Source: Flavobacterium psychrophilum
GTDB lineage: Bacteria > Bacteroidota > Bacteroidia > Flavobacteriales > Flavobacteriaceae
DNA length: 64,000 nt
Reading direction: 5' to 3'
Assembly (NCBI GenBank): GCA_945890865.1
Contig: CAMDDB010000005.1
Location: 1 to 64,000 of the forward strand
Shown here: piece by piece, positions 19,216 through 27,974 of the stretch
Numbering within the stretch: position 1 is the first letter of the stretch
Layout of the letters: each line of letters opens with the position of its first letter
Translations under genes and position numbers: made by a program
Notes under the pieces: generated by a model
What the model was told of the DNA's origin: nothing
The model's input: only the letters and a program-made list of their open reading frames with translations
The model's database searches: none

Positions 19216-19650
19216 TTATTTGTTCATGTGTTGCATCTCGTAGGTAAAGGTGTCTAAATCTACCTTGTGATCTACTAATTTTAACGCTTTGTCAACGATG
19301 TAATTTACGTTTCCTGGCGTGAAACCCAAGGCTAATGCAAATCGAGTCAATAATTCTTGCTCTTTTTCAGCCATTACATGTTCATCGGTATATACCATGC
19401 GGGCCAAATCATACAAACGTTCCAAACGACGGGTGTGTAATAAAGGTGGATTCACCGGATATTTTAATGGATTTGCCAAAATTTCTTCATATTCTGCTTG
19501 AGAAATCTCTAATTTGATGGCTAACTTATCTAAGAATTTTTTTTCTTCTGGTGATAACGCTCCGTCAGATAATGCCACTCTTACAATTGCTGAAAAGTGA
19601 CCTTTGTTTCTGTTTCTAAAACCGCTATCGTATAAATCTGAAATGGACAT
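19216..19650 (-). CDS. TerB family protein
   Basis: 144 aa, all helical by eye, no signal peptide. The TerB hallmark is an acidic-rich helix pair: HFSAIVRVALSDGALSPEEKKFLDK early and MVYTDEHVMAEKEQELLTRFALAL later, each resembling one half of the TerB fold and likely to bind a metal. The family name comes from tellurite operons, but no other ter gene is nearby, so tellurite resistance should not be inferred. Function here is unknown. It is a single-gene unit convergent with fbp. Confidence 0.82.
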   Translation of the reverse strand: MSISDLYDSGFRNRNKGHFSAIVRVALSDGALSPEEKKFLDKLAIKLEISQAEYEEILANPLKYPVNPPLLHTRRLERLYDLARMVYTDEHVMAEKEQELLTRFALALGFTPGNVNYIVDKALKLVDHKVDLDTFTYEMQHMNK

Positions 19651-19751
19651 ATTACTTTTTTTAAGGACACAAATTTACACAATTTTTCCTGTTTTAACAA
19701 CAATTTTAATAGCTTTTCTGTCTCAATATGTCAACTTAAAAAAATAAATTG

Positions 19752-19759
19752 TAAGTTTG
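19752..19759 (+). promoter_or_regulatory. -7 element (TAAGTTTG)
   Basis: TAAGTTTG matches TAnnTTTG 23 bp before the HupE/UreJ ATG. No TTG at the normal -33 distance. Confidence 0.5.
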
Positions 19760-19782
19760 AATGTTTCAATAAAAGTATAGTT

Positions 19783-20376
19783 ATGTCAGAGTTTTTAGTG
19801 TATTTCAACATTGGGCTCAAGCATGTATTAGATAGTGCTGCCTATGACCACATATTGTTTTTAATGGCTTTAGTGGTGCCATATGCCTTTAAAGATTGGA
19901 AAAAAGTGTTGGTCTTGGTCACGCTTTTTACGTTAGGTCACACTTTGGCCTTGTTGCTATCAGTCTTTGAAGTACTACAAATTAAAGCGCAACTCGTTGA
20001 GTTTTTAATTCCAATTACCATATTAATTACGGCTGCATATCATCTAATTATGGCCGGAAAACCAGCTAAAAAAGAACGCATTTCGTTTGAGGTTGTGGTC
20101 ACTGCTTTCTTTGGGATCATTCACGGACTTGGATTTTCTAATTATTTTAAATCCATATTACCTGGTAATGCCACCGATAAATTGTTGCCATTAATGGAAT
20201 TTGCTTTAGGAATTGAAGGCGCTCAACTTGTTGTTGTGCTTGCCGTTTTAGTAGCTTCTAATATAGCGCAATCTTTTTTTAATTTTTCTAAAAGAGATTG
20301 GGCTCTTATATTGTCGGCATTTATAATTGGTGTAGTTTTGCCAATGCTAATTGAAAATGAAATTTGGAACCACTAA
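19783..20376 (+). CDS. HupE/UreJ family membrane protein
   Basis: 197 aa with about six hydrophobic segments. Conserved family features are YDHILFLMALVV near the N-terminus, the His in FTLGHTLALL and the His in FGIIHGLGFS. Members are associated with nickel or cobalt import for hydrogenase or urease, but many Bacteroidetes copies have no such enzyme nearby, and none is here. The substrate is therefore open. The stop overlaps the ATG of the deaminase gene by one base (TAATG), implying translational coupling. Confidence 0.88.
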   Translation: MSEFLVYFNIGLKHVLDSAAYDHILFLMALVVPYAFKDWKKVLVLVTLFTLGHTLALLLSVFEVLQIKAQLVEFLIPITILITAAYHLIMAGKPAKKERISFEVVVTAFFGIIHGLGFSNYFKSILPGNATDKLLPLMEFALGIEGAQLVVVLAVLVASNIAQSFFNFSKRDWALILSAFIIGVVLPMLIENEIWNH

Positions 20377-20804
20377 TGAAGAAAGAGAAAAAAGAAAAAT
20401 ATGATAAAGCCTATCTTCGAATTGCAAAAGAATGGGGGAATTTGTCTTATTGTGAACGAAAAAAAGTAGGGGCGATAATCGTAAAAAATAAAATGATCAT
20501 CTCTGATGGCTACAATGGTACCCCGTCTGGATTTGAAAACTGTTGTGAAGATGAAAGCCATATTACTAAATGGTATGTGTTGCATGCTGAAGCCAATGCA
20601 ATATTAAAAGTGGCCCGTTCTACACAATCTTGTGAAGAGGCCACCTTATATATTACGCTTTCTCCCTGTAAAGATTGCAGTAAATTAATTCACCAGTCGG
20701 GCATCAAAAGAGTGGTGTATCATAATGAATACAAAGATACTTCGGGAGTAGATTTTTTAAGAAAAGCAGGTGTAGAGGTAGAATGGATTAAGGACTTGAG
20801 TTAG
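20376..20804 (+). CDS. dCMP deaminase family protein
   Basis: 142 aa from the ATG that overlaps the preceding stop; a TTG four codons upstream also opens the frame but lies inside the HupE/UreJ gene and is less likely. Zinc-binding motifs of cytidine deaminases are complete: HAEANAIL (His and catalytic Glu) and SPCKDCSKLI (two Cys). The middle segment GYNGTPSGFENCCED is characteristic of deoxycytidylate deaminases, which supply dUMP for dTMP synthesis. The family also includes ComEB. The nearby nrdBA and dgt support a dNTP role. Confidence 0.92.
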   Translation: MKKEKKEKYDKAYLRIAKEWGNLSYCERKKVGAIIVKNKMIISDGYNGTPSGFENCCEDESHITKWYVLHAEANAILKVARSTQSCEEATLYITLSPCKDCSKLIHQSGIKRVVYHNEYKDTSGVDFLRKAGVEVEWIKDLS

Positions 20805-20890
20805 TATATGAAAATGAACAAATAGCGTTTACTTTCTAAAACTATCGGATTCAGAATTAATACGCTTTATTCAAAGAATTAGTCCCAATC

Positions 20891-21088
20891 TTATTCCTTT
20901 GATTTTTCTAATAAATTTTTCGAAAAACGCAATATCAAAAGCAATAATATTGCACAAATACCCGCAACGACTCCAATGAGTGCAATGGTACTATTTCCTT
21001 CAAAAGGTTGGCTATAATCAATTTGAAACAAGTTGAATCCAATCAATCCTAGCGCAATAGCAACGGCTATGTAAGTAAAAATTTTCAT
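20891..21088 (-). CDS. Small two-helix membrane protein, unknown
   Basis: 65 aa with two hydrophobic segments (about 3-22 and 32-54) joined by a short polar loop (QIDYSQPFEGNST) and a basic tail (RFSKNLLEKSKE). No family recognised. It starts 10 bp after the stop of the MarC-family gene and is probably its operon partner. The 86 bp between it and the convergent deaminase gene hold no clear terminator. Confidence 0.7.
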   Translation of the reverse strand: MKIFTYIAVAIALGLIGFNLFQIDYSQPFEGNSTIALIGVVAGICAILLLLILRFSKNLLEKSKE

Positions 21089-21098
21089 ATGTAGTTAT

Positions 21099-21680
21099 CT
21101 AAATAAATAATCCTTTAACGTTGGATGCAAAAAGCTTGACAGCTATGGCAAGCAAAATTACACCAAATATTTTACGAATCACACCTAATCCGTTATTTCC
21201 TAGTATTCTTTCAATTTTACCCGACGATTTTAACACACCATAGACCACAATTACATTGATAATTATAGCAATAATAATATTAATATTGGCATAAACCGCA
21301 CGCAATGACAATAGGGTTGTCATGGTGCCCGCACCAGCTATTAATGGAAAGGCAATTGGAACAATAGAAGCGGTGCTTGGATTGTCTTCTTTGTATAATC
21401 GAATGCCTAAAATCATTTCTAAAGCTAGGAAAAACAAGACAAATGAACCAGCTACTGCAAACGAATTGGCATCAATGCCTATCAGTCGAAGAATTTCTTC
21501 GCCTACAAACAAAAATGCGATCATAATGATTGCCGCCACAATGGTTGCTTTCTCCGATTGAATATGTCCCATCTTACTGCGTAAATCTACTATTATTGGG
21601 ATGCTTCCCACAATATCGATTACGGCAAAAAGGATCATACCTATCGTAAAAACGTCTTTCCAAATAATTCCTGTTTCCAT
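21099..21680 (-). CDS. MarC family integral membrane protein
   Basis: 193 aa with about six transmembrane segments. Features of the MarC/YchE group include FAVIDIVGSIPIIV near the N-terminus and IAFPLIAGAGTMTTLLSL in the middle. Despite the name, MarC is not an antibiotic-resistance protein and its transport activity is unknown. The start is the ATG at 21680: an upstream in-frame TTG at 21698 falls inside the predicted -7 element and cannot be the start. The 65-aa membrane protein follows in the same direction. Confidence 0.9.
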   Translation of the reverse strand: METGIIWKDVFTIGMILFAVIDIVGSIPIIVDLRSKMGHIQSEKATIVAAIIMIAFLFVGEEILRLIGIDANSFAVAGSFVLFFLALEMILGIRLYKEDNPSTASIVPIAFPLIAGAGTMTTLLSLRAVYANINIIIAIIINVIVVYGVLKSSGKIERILGNNGLGVIRKIFGVILLAIAVKLFASNVKGLFI

Positions 21681-21695
21681 TTCTTTGATTTTGTG

Positions 21696-21703
21696 CAAAT
21701 ATA
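21696..21703 (-). promoter_or_regulatory. -7 element for the MarC-family gene (TATATTTG on minus strand)
   Basis: CAAATATA on the plus strand, 15 bp before the ATG at 21680. It decides the start codon by excluding the TTG upstream. Confidence 0.6.
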
Positions 21704-21789
21704 AGGATATTGCTCGTAGTTACCCCTTTAATTTCGGTTTCACTTTTTCAAAATCTACAATCGTTAATCATCAATCCTAAATCATTTCC

Positions 21790-21797
21790 TATCTTTG
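21790..21797 (+). promoter_or_regulatory. -7 element for the DUF3109 gene (TATCTTTG)
   Basis: TATCTTTG ends 21 bp before the ATG at 21819 and overlaps a TTG that would otherwise extend the frame by eight codons. Confidence 0.55.
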
Positions 21798-21818
21798 TGC
21801 GTATTAAAATTATCCAGT

Positions 21819-22385
21819 ATGTTTCAGCTCCATAAAACCATCGTTTCCGAAGAAATCCTAGAAAAAGAATTTGTATGCAATTTGTCGGCCTGTCAAGGAG
21901 CCTGTTGTGTAGACGGCGATGCCGGCGCGCCTTTAGAGGAGTCTGAAACTAAAATTTTAGCTGAAATTTTCGAAAAAATAAAACCATTCCTTCGCCCTGA
22001 GGGAATAAAAGCTATTGAAGAACAAGGAACGCACATAATTTCAGAATTTGGCGAATTAGAAACGCCGTTAATTGATGGAAAAGATTGTGCCTATGTTTTC
22101 TTTGATGGTAAAACTGCGCTTTGCGGAATTGAACAAGCTTATAATGAAGGAATCGTTAATTGGAAAAAACCAGTTTCTTGTCATTTATACCCCATTCGAG
22201 TTAAAGAATATTCAGACTTTGCAGCTGTAAATTATCACAAATGGCACATTTGTTCCGCTGCTTGTGCTTTAGGGGAAGAGCTAGGTGTTCCGGTGTACCA
22301 ATTTGTCAAAGAAGCCTTGGTTCGAAAATTTGGTCAGCAATGGTATGACGAGTTGGAAAAAGTAGCTCAAGAGATGAAAAAATAA
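21819..22385 (+). CDS. DUF3109 family Cys-rich protein
   Basis: 188 aa from the ATG downstream of the predicted promoter. The N-terminal CNLSACQGACC, the central DGKDCAYVF and CGIEQAY, and later SCHLYPIR and HICSAACALG give clustered cysteines of the YkgJ-like type, able to bind zinc or an iron-sulfur cluster. No signal peptide, so cytosolic. The family is uncharacterised. It faces nrdB in the same direction across 267 bp but has its own promoter, so co-regulation is not implied. Confidence 0.9.
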   Translation: MFQLHKTIVSEEILEKEFVCNLSACQGACCVDGDAGAPLEESETKILAEIFEKIKPFLRPEGIKAIEEQGTHIISEFGELETPLIDGKDCAYVFFDGKTALCGIEQAYNEGIVNWKKPVSCHLYPIRVKEYSDFAAVNYHKWHICSAACALGEELGVPVYQFVKEALVRKFGQQWYDELEKVAQEMKK

Positions 22386-22496
22386 TTTTTTAAGGGTAGT
22401 AATAATAGCTTCTAAACCGCCTATTTTATTGCCCCTCGCGAAGTTTTAACGCTTGTTTAATATCTTTATAAAACGTTGATAATCAATATATTAATA

Positions 22497-22530
22497 TTTG
22501 CGTCTTATTGTTAAAACAAAATTAGCTTTG
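22497..22530 (+). promoter_or_regulatory. Predicted nrdB promoter
   Basis: TTTG at 22497-22500 and TAGCTTTG (TAnnTTTG) at 22523-22530, 22 bp apart. The start site would fall near 22536, leaving an untranslated leader of about 115 nt before nrdB. Confidence 0.6.
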
Positions 22531-22534
22531 TTAA

Positions 22535-22561
22535 AAACTTATTCTAATTGTGAATAAGTTT
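22535..22561. promoter_or_regulatory. Perfect inverted repeat at the nrdB start site
   Basis: AAACTTATTC and GAATAAGTTT are perfect 10-bp arms around a 7-nt spacer (TAATTGT). The dyad begins at the predicted transcription start, so it could be an operator for a dimeric repressor or the first hairpin of the nrdB leader. It does not look like a standard NrdR box pair. Confidence 0.65.
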
Positions 22562-22652
22562 GCCTTTCTTTTTTCATTTCAAATGACAAACTTTGTAGTC
22601 CCCTTACAAATTCATTTTTTCACAATCATTATCTATAAAAAATCAAATAGCC

Positions 22653-23630
22653 ATGTCTGTAGTAGAGCCTATTTTGCAAGAAAATAAAGACCGATTTGTC
22701 ATTTTTCCAATCAAACACCAAGATATTTGGGAATGGTATAAAAAACAAGAAGCGTGTATTTGGACCGCTGAAGAAATCGATTTGCATACCGATTTGAATG
22801 ATTGGAATAATAAGTTATCTGAGGATGAAAAATTCTTTATCAAACATATTTTAGCATTTTTTGCCGCTTCAGATGGCATTGTAAATGAAAATTTAGCTGA
22901 AAATTTTGTATCGGAAGTACAATATCCAGAAGCTAAATTCTTCTATGGTTTTCAATTAATGATGGAAAATATTCACAGTGAAACCTATTCGTTGTTAATT
23001 GATACGTATGTGAAAGACGAAGCAGAAAAGCATCAGTTATTTCATGCCATTGAAACTTTTCCTGCGATTAAAGAAAAAGCAGATTGGGCTTTAAAATGGA
23101 TTGAATCGCCAAGTTTTGCTGAACGATTAATTGCTTTCGCTGCAGTAGAAGGAATCTTCTTCTCCGGATCATTTTGTTCGATTTATTGGTTGAAAAAACG
23201 CGGATTGATGCCTGGACTAACCTTTTCAAACGAATTGATTTCACGTGATGAAGGGATGCATTGCGATTTTGCGGTGCATTTACACACCCATCATATTGTA
23301 AATAAAGTACCAAAAGAGCGAATCACGGAGATCTTAACAAATGCATTAGAAATAGAAAGAAAATTCATTACCGAATCGTTGCCGGTAAGTTTAATTGGGA
23401 TGAATGCTACATTGATGACTCAGTACCTCGAATTTGTGACCGATAGATTATTAGTAGAATTAGGTTGTGAAAGAGTCTATAATTCATCCAATCCATTTGA
23501 TTTTATGGACATGATTTCGTTGCAAGGGAAAACCAACTTCTTTGAAAAACGAGTGGGAGAATACCAAAAAGCAGGTGTAATGAATTCGGATTCTGAATCC
23601 AGTAAGATTAGCTTCGACGCAGATTTTTAA
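22653..23630 (+). CDS. nrdB: Ribonucleotide reductase class Ia small subunit (R2)
   Basis: 325 aa. Diiron ligands are visible in order: Asp in [12 protein letters not shown], Glu and His in [13 protein letters not shown], Glu in AAVEGIFF, and Glu and His in [11 protein letters not shown]. The radical Tyr is present four residues after the first His (HSETY), as in the eukaryote-like R2 group. The C-terminal tail (ISFDADF) is the kind of acidic peptide that docks with the large subunit. The protein makes and holds the tyrosyl radical for NDP reduction. It is followed by nrdA after 110 bp containing a hairpin. Confidence 0.96.
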   Translation: MSVVEPILQENKDRFVIFPIKHQDIWEWYKKQEACIWTAEEIDLHTDLNDWNNKLSEDEKFFIKHILAFFAASDGIVNENLAENFVSEVQYPEAKFFYGFQLMMENIHSETYSLLIDTYVKDEAEKHQLFHAIETFPAIKEKADWALKWIESPSFAERLIAFAAVEGIFFSGSFCSIYWLKKRGLMPGLTFSNELISRDEGMHCDFAVHLHTHHIVNKVPKERITEILTNALEIERKFITESLPVSLIGMNATLMTQYLEFVTDRLLVELGCERVYNSSNPFDFMDMISLQGKTNFFEKRVGEYQKAGVMNSDSESSKISFDADF

Positions 23631-23643
23631 ATTGTAAAATAGG

Positions 23644-23677
23644 AAACGCTATAAAATGTCGGGAGACTCGCGTTTTT
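23644..23677 (+). terminator. Terminator-like hairpin between nrdB and nrdA
   Basis: AAACGC (23644-23649) can pair with GCGTTT (23670-23675), with an inner GTC-GGGA-GAC helix and a short T run after. The stem is interrupted by a bulge, so it may act as an attenuator that lowers nrdA relative to nrdB or as a processing site. Confidence 0.45.
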
Positions 23678-23740
23678 GTTCAATAATTATGTAACCGAAA
23701 GCAGGGAAGGGATTGTCTGTTTTCAAAATTTTAAAAGCTT

Positions 23741-26173
23741 ATGTATGTAGTAAAAAGAGATGGCCACAAGGAGCCAGTGATGTTCGACAAAATCACGGAT
23801 CGAATTAAAAAATTATGTTATGGATTAAATGACATGGTAGACGCTGTGAAAGTGGCCATGCGTGTAATTGAAGGATTATACGATGGAGTAACCACTTCTG
23901 AATTAGATAATTTAGCAGCAGAAACCGCAGCATCCATGACGGTTACTCATCCAGATTATGCGCAACTAGCCGCACGAATTGCCATTTCAAATCTACACAA
24001 AAATACCAACAAATCATTCTCGGAAACGATGAGTGAAATGTATTACTATGTAAATCCAAGAACCAATCAAGCTGCCCCGTTAATCTCCGACGAAGTGCAC
24101 CAAGTCATTCAAGAAAATGCCGCTTTTTTGGATTCTCATATCATCTATACTCGAGATTTTAATTACGACTATTTTGGGTTCAAAACATTAGAGCGTTCTT
24201 ATTTATTAAGAATCAACGGAAAAATTGTAGAGCGACCACAACATATGTTAATGCGCGTAGCCGTCGGAATTCATTTGAACGACATGGATGCAGCCATAGA
24301 GACCTATGAGTTGATGTCTAAAAAATTCTTTACGCACGCAACGCCAACATTATTCAATGCAGGTATGCCAAAGCCCCAAATGTCATCGTGTTTCTTGTTG
24401 ACCATGAAAGATGATAGTATTGACGGAATTTACGATACCTTAAAACAAACCGCAAAAATATCGCAATCTGCTGGAGGAATTGGGTTGGCTATTCACAATG
24501 TAAGAGCAACCGGTTCTTATATTAGGGGCACCAACGGTACTTCAAACGGAATTGTTCCCATGTTACGTGTGTTCAATGATACCGCTCGTTATGTAGATCA
24601 AGGTGGAGGAAAACGTAAAGGAAGTTTTGCAATTTATTTAGAAACATGGCATGCCGATATTTTCGAATTTTTAGATTTGAAAAAGAACACCGGAAAAGAA
24701 GAAATGCGAGCGAGAGACTTGTTTTTTGCGATGTGGACTTCCGATTTGTTCATGAAACGCGTGGAAGAAGATACCACTTGGACTTTAATGTGTCCCAATG
24801 AATGCCCCGGATTAGATGAACTTTATGGCGATGAATTTGAAGCATTATACACTTCTTATGAGGCACAAGGGAAAGGAAGAAAAACAATCAAAGCCCGTGA
24901 ACTTTGGGAAAAAATATTAGAATCTCAAATTGAAACAGGAACACCTTATATGTTGTATAAAGATGCAGCAAATAGAAAATCCAACCAAAAGAATTTGGGA
25001 ACGATTCGCTCTTCAAATTTATGTACCGAAATCATGGAGTATACTTCTGCAGACGAAATTGCAGTATGTAATTTAGCATCGATATCCTTACCAATGTTTG
25101 TTGAAAATGGAGCATTTAACCACGAATTGTTATACAACGTAACTAAGCGCGTAACCCGCAACTTAAACAAGGTAATTGATAGAAATTATTATCCTGTTAT
25201 TGAAGCTGAAAACTCTAATATGCGTCACCGTCCAGTAGGTCTTGGCGTGCAAGGTTTAGCCGATGCATTCATCATGTTACGTTTACCGTTTACTAGTGAT
25301 GAAGCAAAAAAACTAAACCAAGAAATCTTTGAAACCCTATATTTTGCAGCTGTAACCGCTTCTATGGAAATGGCAAAAGAAGAAGGACCTTATTCTTCTT
25401 ATGAAGGTTCGCCAATAGCTAATGGGGAATTCCAACACAACCTCTGGGGATTAAAAGACGAAGAGTTGTCAGGACGCTGGGATTGGGCCGGTTTACGAAA
25501 AGAAGTAAAGAAAAATGGGGTTAGAAACTCATTATTAGTGGCTCCAATGCCTACCGCTTCTACTTCGCAAATTTTAGGAAACAATGAGGCTTTTGAACCG
25601 TATACTTCAAACATTTATACCCGTCGGGTATTGTCTGGAGAATTCATTGTAGTAAACAAGCACTTATTGAATGATTTAGTAGAAAGAGGTTTGTGGAATG
25701 AAACTTTGAAGCAAGAAATCATGCGCCACAACGGTTCGGTTCAAAACATCGAAAGAATTCCATCTGATCTAAAAGAATTGTACAAGACCGTTTGGGAAAT
25801 GTCAATGAAAGACATTATCGATATGAGCCGTCAAAGAGGGTATTTCATCGATCAATCGCAATCGTTGAACTTGTTCATGCAAGATGCCAACTATGCTAAA
25901 TTAACCTCTATGCATTTTTATGGTTGGAAATCAGGTTTGAAAACCGGAATGTATTATTTACGAACAAAATCGGCAGTAGATGCCATTAAGTTTACTTTAA
26001 ATAATGATAAACAAGCCGAACCTATCGAAGTACAAGAACAGCCTGTAGCTCAAGAATTAGAAGCAATTGCCGTTTTAGACGAATCTGCAGAAATGACAGC
26101 CGAGGAATATCGAGCGATGATTGAAATGGCAAAAAATGCAGGGCCAGAAGACTGTGAAATGTGTGGTTCTTAA
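23741..26173 (+). CDS. nrdA: Ribonucleotide reductase class Ia large subunit (R1)
   Basis: 810 aa. Residues 1-90 are an ATP-cone ([18 protein letters not shown]), so overall activity should be dATP-regulated. Catalytic parts follow: [15 protein letters not shown] with the first redox Cys, [25 protein letters not shown] with the thiyl Cys and the second redox Cys, and the NGTSNG-type specificity region ([13 protein letters not shown]). The tail ends DCEMCGS, the mobile CxxC pair that is re-reduced by thioredoxin or glutaredoxin. Like its R2 partner it is of the eukaryote-like subgroup. The gene ends at a terminator. Confidence 0.97.
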   Translation: MYVVKRDGHKEPVMFDKITDRIKKLCYGLNDMVDAVKVAMRVIEGLYDGVTTSELDNLAAETAASMTVTHPDYAQLAARIAISNLHKNTNKSFSETMSEMYYYVNPRTNQAAPLISDEVHQVIQENAAFLDSHIIYTRDFNYDYFGFKTLERSYLLRINGKIVERPQHMLMRVAVGIHLNDMDAAIETYELMSKKFFTHATPTLFNAGMPKPQMSSCFLLTMKDDSIDGIYDTLKQTAKISQSAGGIGLAIHNVRATGSYIRGTNGTSNGIVPMLRVFNDTARYVDQGGGKRKGSFAIYLETWHADIFEFLDLKKNTGKEEMRARDLFFAMWTSDLFMKRVEEDTTWTLMCPNECPGLDELYGDEFEALYTSYEAQGKGRKTIKARELWEKILESQIETGTPYMLYKDAANRKSNQKNLGTIRSSNLCTEIMEYTSADEIAVCNLASISLPMFVENGAFNHELLYNVTKRVTRNLNKVIDRNYYPVIEAENSNMRHRPVGLGVQGLADAFIMLRLPFTSDEAKKLNQEIFETLYFAAVTASMEMAKEEGPYSSYEGSPIANGEFQHNLWGLKDEELSGRWDWAGLRKEVKKNGVRNSLLVAPMPTASTSQILGNNEAFEPYTSNIYTRRVLSGEFIVVNKHLLNDLVERGLWNETLKQEIMRHNGSVQNIERIPSDLKELYKTVWEMSMKDIIDMSRQRGYFIDQSQSLNLFMQDANYAKLTSMHFYGWKSGLKTGMYYLRTKSAVDAIKFTLNNDKQAEPIEVQEQPVAQELEAIAVLDESAEMTAEEYRAMIEMAKNAGPEDCEMCGS

Positions 26174-26207
26174 ATAGAAACTACAATATTGGTAATTAAA
26201 TATAGAA

Positions 26208-26237
26208 CACAGCTGTCTTTTTGACGGCTGTTTTTTT
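26208..26237 (+). terminator. Intrinsic terminator after nrdA
   Basis: ACAGCTGTC and GACGGCTGT pair (one internal mismatch) around TTTTT, followed by T6. Confidence 0.85.
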
Positions 26238-26259
26238 ATAATAAATTGCGATGCAATTC

Positions 26260-26267
26260 GTACATTT
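26260..26267 (+). promoter_or_regulatory. -7 element (TACATTTG)
   Basis: TACATTTG matches TAnnTTTG and ends 18 bp before the ATG of the 74-aa gene. It gives that gene a start independent of nrdA and probably also drives dgt. Confidence 0.5.
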
Positions 26268-26285
26268 GAAAAAAATACACAGAAC

Positions 26286-26510
26286 ATGTCAAAAGATAAA
26301 AAAGGGGTATATACCGGAATCATAGAAAAAGATGCCGACGGCAATTATTTCTGCGGGGAATATTTATTGGATTATCAATACACCGAAAAAAATTTCAAAA
26401 CGGGAGATGAAGTCAATATCAAATCAGTCATCGTAAATCCGAGTGATAAAAGTTATAACCAATATCCAAAAAAATCAAGAAATTTCTTTTTAGCCAACGA
26501 AAAAGACTAA
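26286..26510 (+). CDS. Small conserved-looking protein, unknown
   Basis: 74 aa, no signal peptide. It starts MSKDKKGVYTGIIEKDADGNYFCGEYLLDY by character a small beta-rich cytosolic protein, with FKTGDEVNIKSV resembling an OB-like strand pair. No family recognised. It has its own -7 element and lies 31 bp before dgt, so it is probably co-transcribed with dgt. The codon use and composition match its neighbours, which supports a real gene. Confidence 0.7.
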   Translation: MSKDKKGVYTGIIEKDADGNYFCGEYLLDYQYTEKNFKTGDEVNIKSVIVNPSDKSYNQYPKKSRNFFLANEKD

Positions 26511-26541
26511 TTCTGTAAGCTTAATTTTCAATATATTATCT

Positions 26542-27888
26542 ATGATGCAATGGGAACAATTATTGTCGTTAAAAAGGCAAGGTGACACCAGTAAACGATT
26601 ACGAAAAGAGCAAGACGATACACGTTTGGGATTTGAAGTCGATTATGATCGAATTATATTTTCATCGGCATTTAGAAGTTTACAAGATAAAACCCAAGTC
26701 ATTCCGCTTTCCAAAACCGATTTTGTGCACAACCGACTCACGCACAGTTTGGAAGTTTCGGTAGTTGGGCGTTCATTAGGCCGATTGGTGGGAAAACAAA
26801 TTATTGCCAATTACCCTCATTTAAAAGAAGTATATGGCTATCAAGCCAATGATTTTGGCGCGATAGTGGCTGCGGCAGCCTTATCGCATGATATAGGCAA
26901 TCCACCCTTTGGTCATTCGGGCGAAAAAGCAATGGGAGAATATTTTAAAAACGGAAACGGACTACAATATAAAGACCAGTTAACCCAGAAACAATGGCAA
27001 GATTTGATAGATTTTGAAGGCAATGCCAATGGCTTTTCGGTTATGACTTCTACCCGTGAAGGAATAGAAGGGGGCTTGCGCATTTCTTATGCTACCCTTG
27101 GCGCTTTTATGAAGTACCCAAAAGAAAGTTTGCCCAAAAAACCAACACCAAAAATTTGCGATAAGAAATATGGTTTCTTTCAATCGGATAAAGATTTTTT
27201 TGTAGAAGTAGCGAAAGAATTAGGATTAATGGCAAACAAATCTGGAAAAGATATCGGTTTTGAACGCCATCCTTTAGCGTATTTAGTGGAAGCTGCAGAT
27301 GATATTTGCTACACTATTATAGATTTTGAAGACGGAATTAATCTAGGGCTAATTCCAGAAGAATATGCGTTAGAATACCTCATAAAATTGGTTAAGGACG
27401 GCATTGACTCCAAAAAATATAATGAATTAACAACAAAAGAAGACCGCATTAGTTATTTGAGAGCATTAGCCATAGGAAGTTTGATCAATGATGCGGTAGC
27501 AGTTTTTATGGAAAACGAAAAAACGATTTTGGCAGGCGAATTTCCTTTTTCGTTGATGGATAAAAGTCAATACAAAGCGCAAATGAATGACATCATTCAA
27601 ATTAGCGTAAAAAATGTCTATCAAAGCAGAGAAGTTGTTCAAAAAGAAGTAATGGGTTATAAAGTGATCAATACTCTTTTAGATTGTTTTTGCAAAGCCT
27701 CTAATAAAAAGCAAAACGGAACCGCTTCAAATTATGACGAACTATTGCTTAAATTATTGCCGGAACGTTTTCAATTTCAAAAAGAAAACCTATACGATCG
27801 ATTGTTGCATATTTGCCATTTTGTATCGTTATTAACTGATGGTAAAGCAGTTGAATTATACAAAACTATCCAAGCTAACAAAAGTTAA
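26542..27888 (+). CDS. dgt: Deoxyguanosinetriphosphate triphosphohydrolase (dGTPase)
   Basis: 448 aa. HD-superfamily metal residues are present: HNRLTHSLEVSVVGRSLG near residue 60 and AAALSHDIGNPPFGHSGEKA near 110, then HPLAYLVEAADDICYTIIDFEDG. The N-terminal RLRKEQDDTRLGFEVDYDRI is typical of the bacterial dGTPase type. The enzyme cleaves dGTP to deoxyguanosine and tripolyphosphate, in the cytosol. Position behind nrdBA fits dNTP pool control. Two adjacent ATGs (26542, 26545) are possible starts. Confidence 0.95.
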   Translation: MMQWEQLLSLKRQGDTSKRLRKEQDDTRLGFEVDYDRIIFSSAFRSLQDKTQVIPLSKTDFVHNRLTHSLEVSVVGRSLGRLVGKQIIANYPHLKEVYGYQANDFGAIVAAAALSHDIGNPPFGHSGEKAMGEYFKNGNGLQYKDQLTQKQWQDLIDFEGNANGFSVMTSTREGIEGGLRISYATLGAFMKYPKESLPKKPTPKICDKKYGFFQSDKDFFVEVAKELGLMANKSGKDIGFERHPLAYLVEAADDICYTIIDFEDGINLGLIPEEYALEYLIKLVKDGIDSKKYNELTTKEDRISYLRALAIGSLINDAVAVFMENEKTILAGEFPFSLMDKSQYKAQMNDIIQISVKNVYQSREVVQKEVMGYKVINTLLDCFCKASNKKQNGTASNYDELLLKLLPERFQFQKENLYDRLLHICHFVSLLTDGKAVELYKTIQANKS

Positions 27889-27935
27889 ATACGTTTAAAT
27901 TATTAATTTTTCTCACGAAAATTACATTAATATTC

Positions 27936-27943
27936 TAAATTTG
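27936..27943 (+). promoter_or_regulatory. -7 element (TAAATTTG)
   Basis: Ends 13 bp before an ATG at 27957 and 31 bp before the ATG at 27975. It lies in a 7-bp inverted repeat (TTCTCAC at 27910-27916, GTGAGAA at 27943-27949). The position favours 27975 as the start. Confidence 0.55.
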
Positions 27944-27974
27944 TGAGAATTAAATCATGAAATACAGTTTTGAT

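Noticed and set aside
19216..19650. Tellurite-resistance determinant
   Set aside because: Only a TerB-like domain is present; no terC, terD or other ter gene nearby.
21099..21680. Multiple antibiotic resistance gene
   Set aside because: The MarC family name is historical; there is no evidence of resistance function.
22386..22652. Possible small gene in the 267-bp gap before nrdB
   Set aside because: No convincing frame; the gap is explained by the promoter, dyad and leader.
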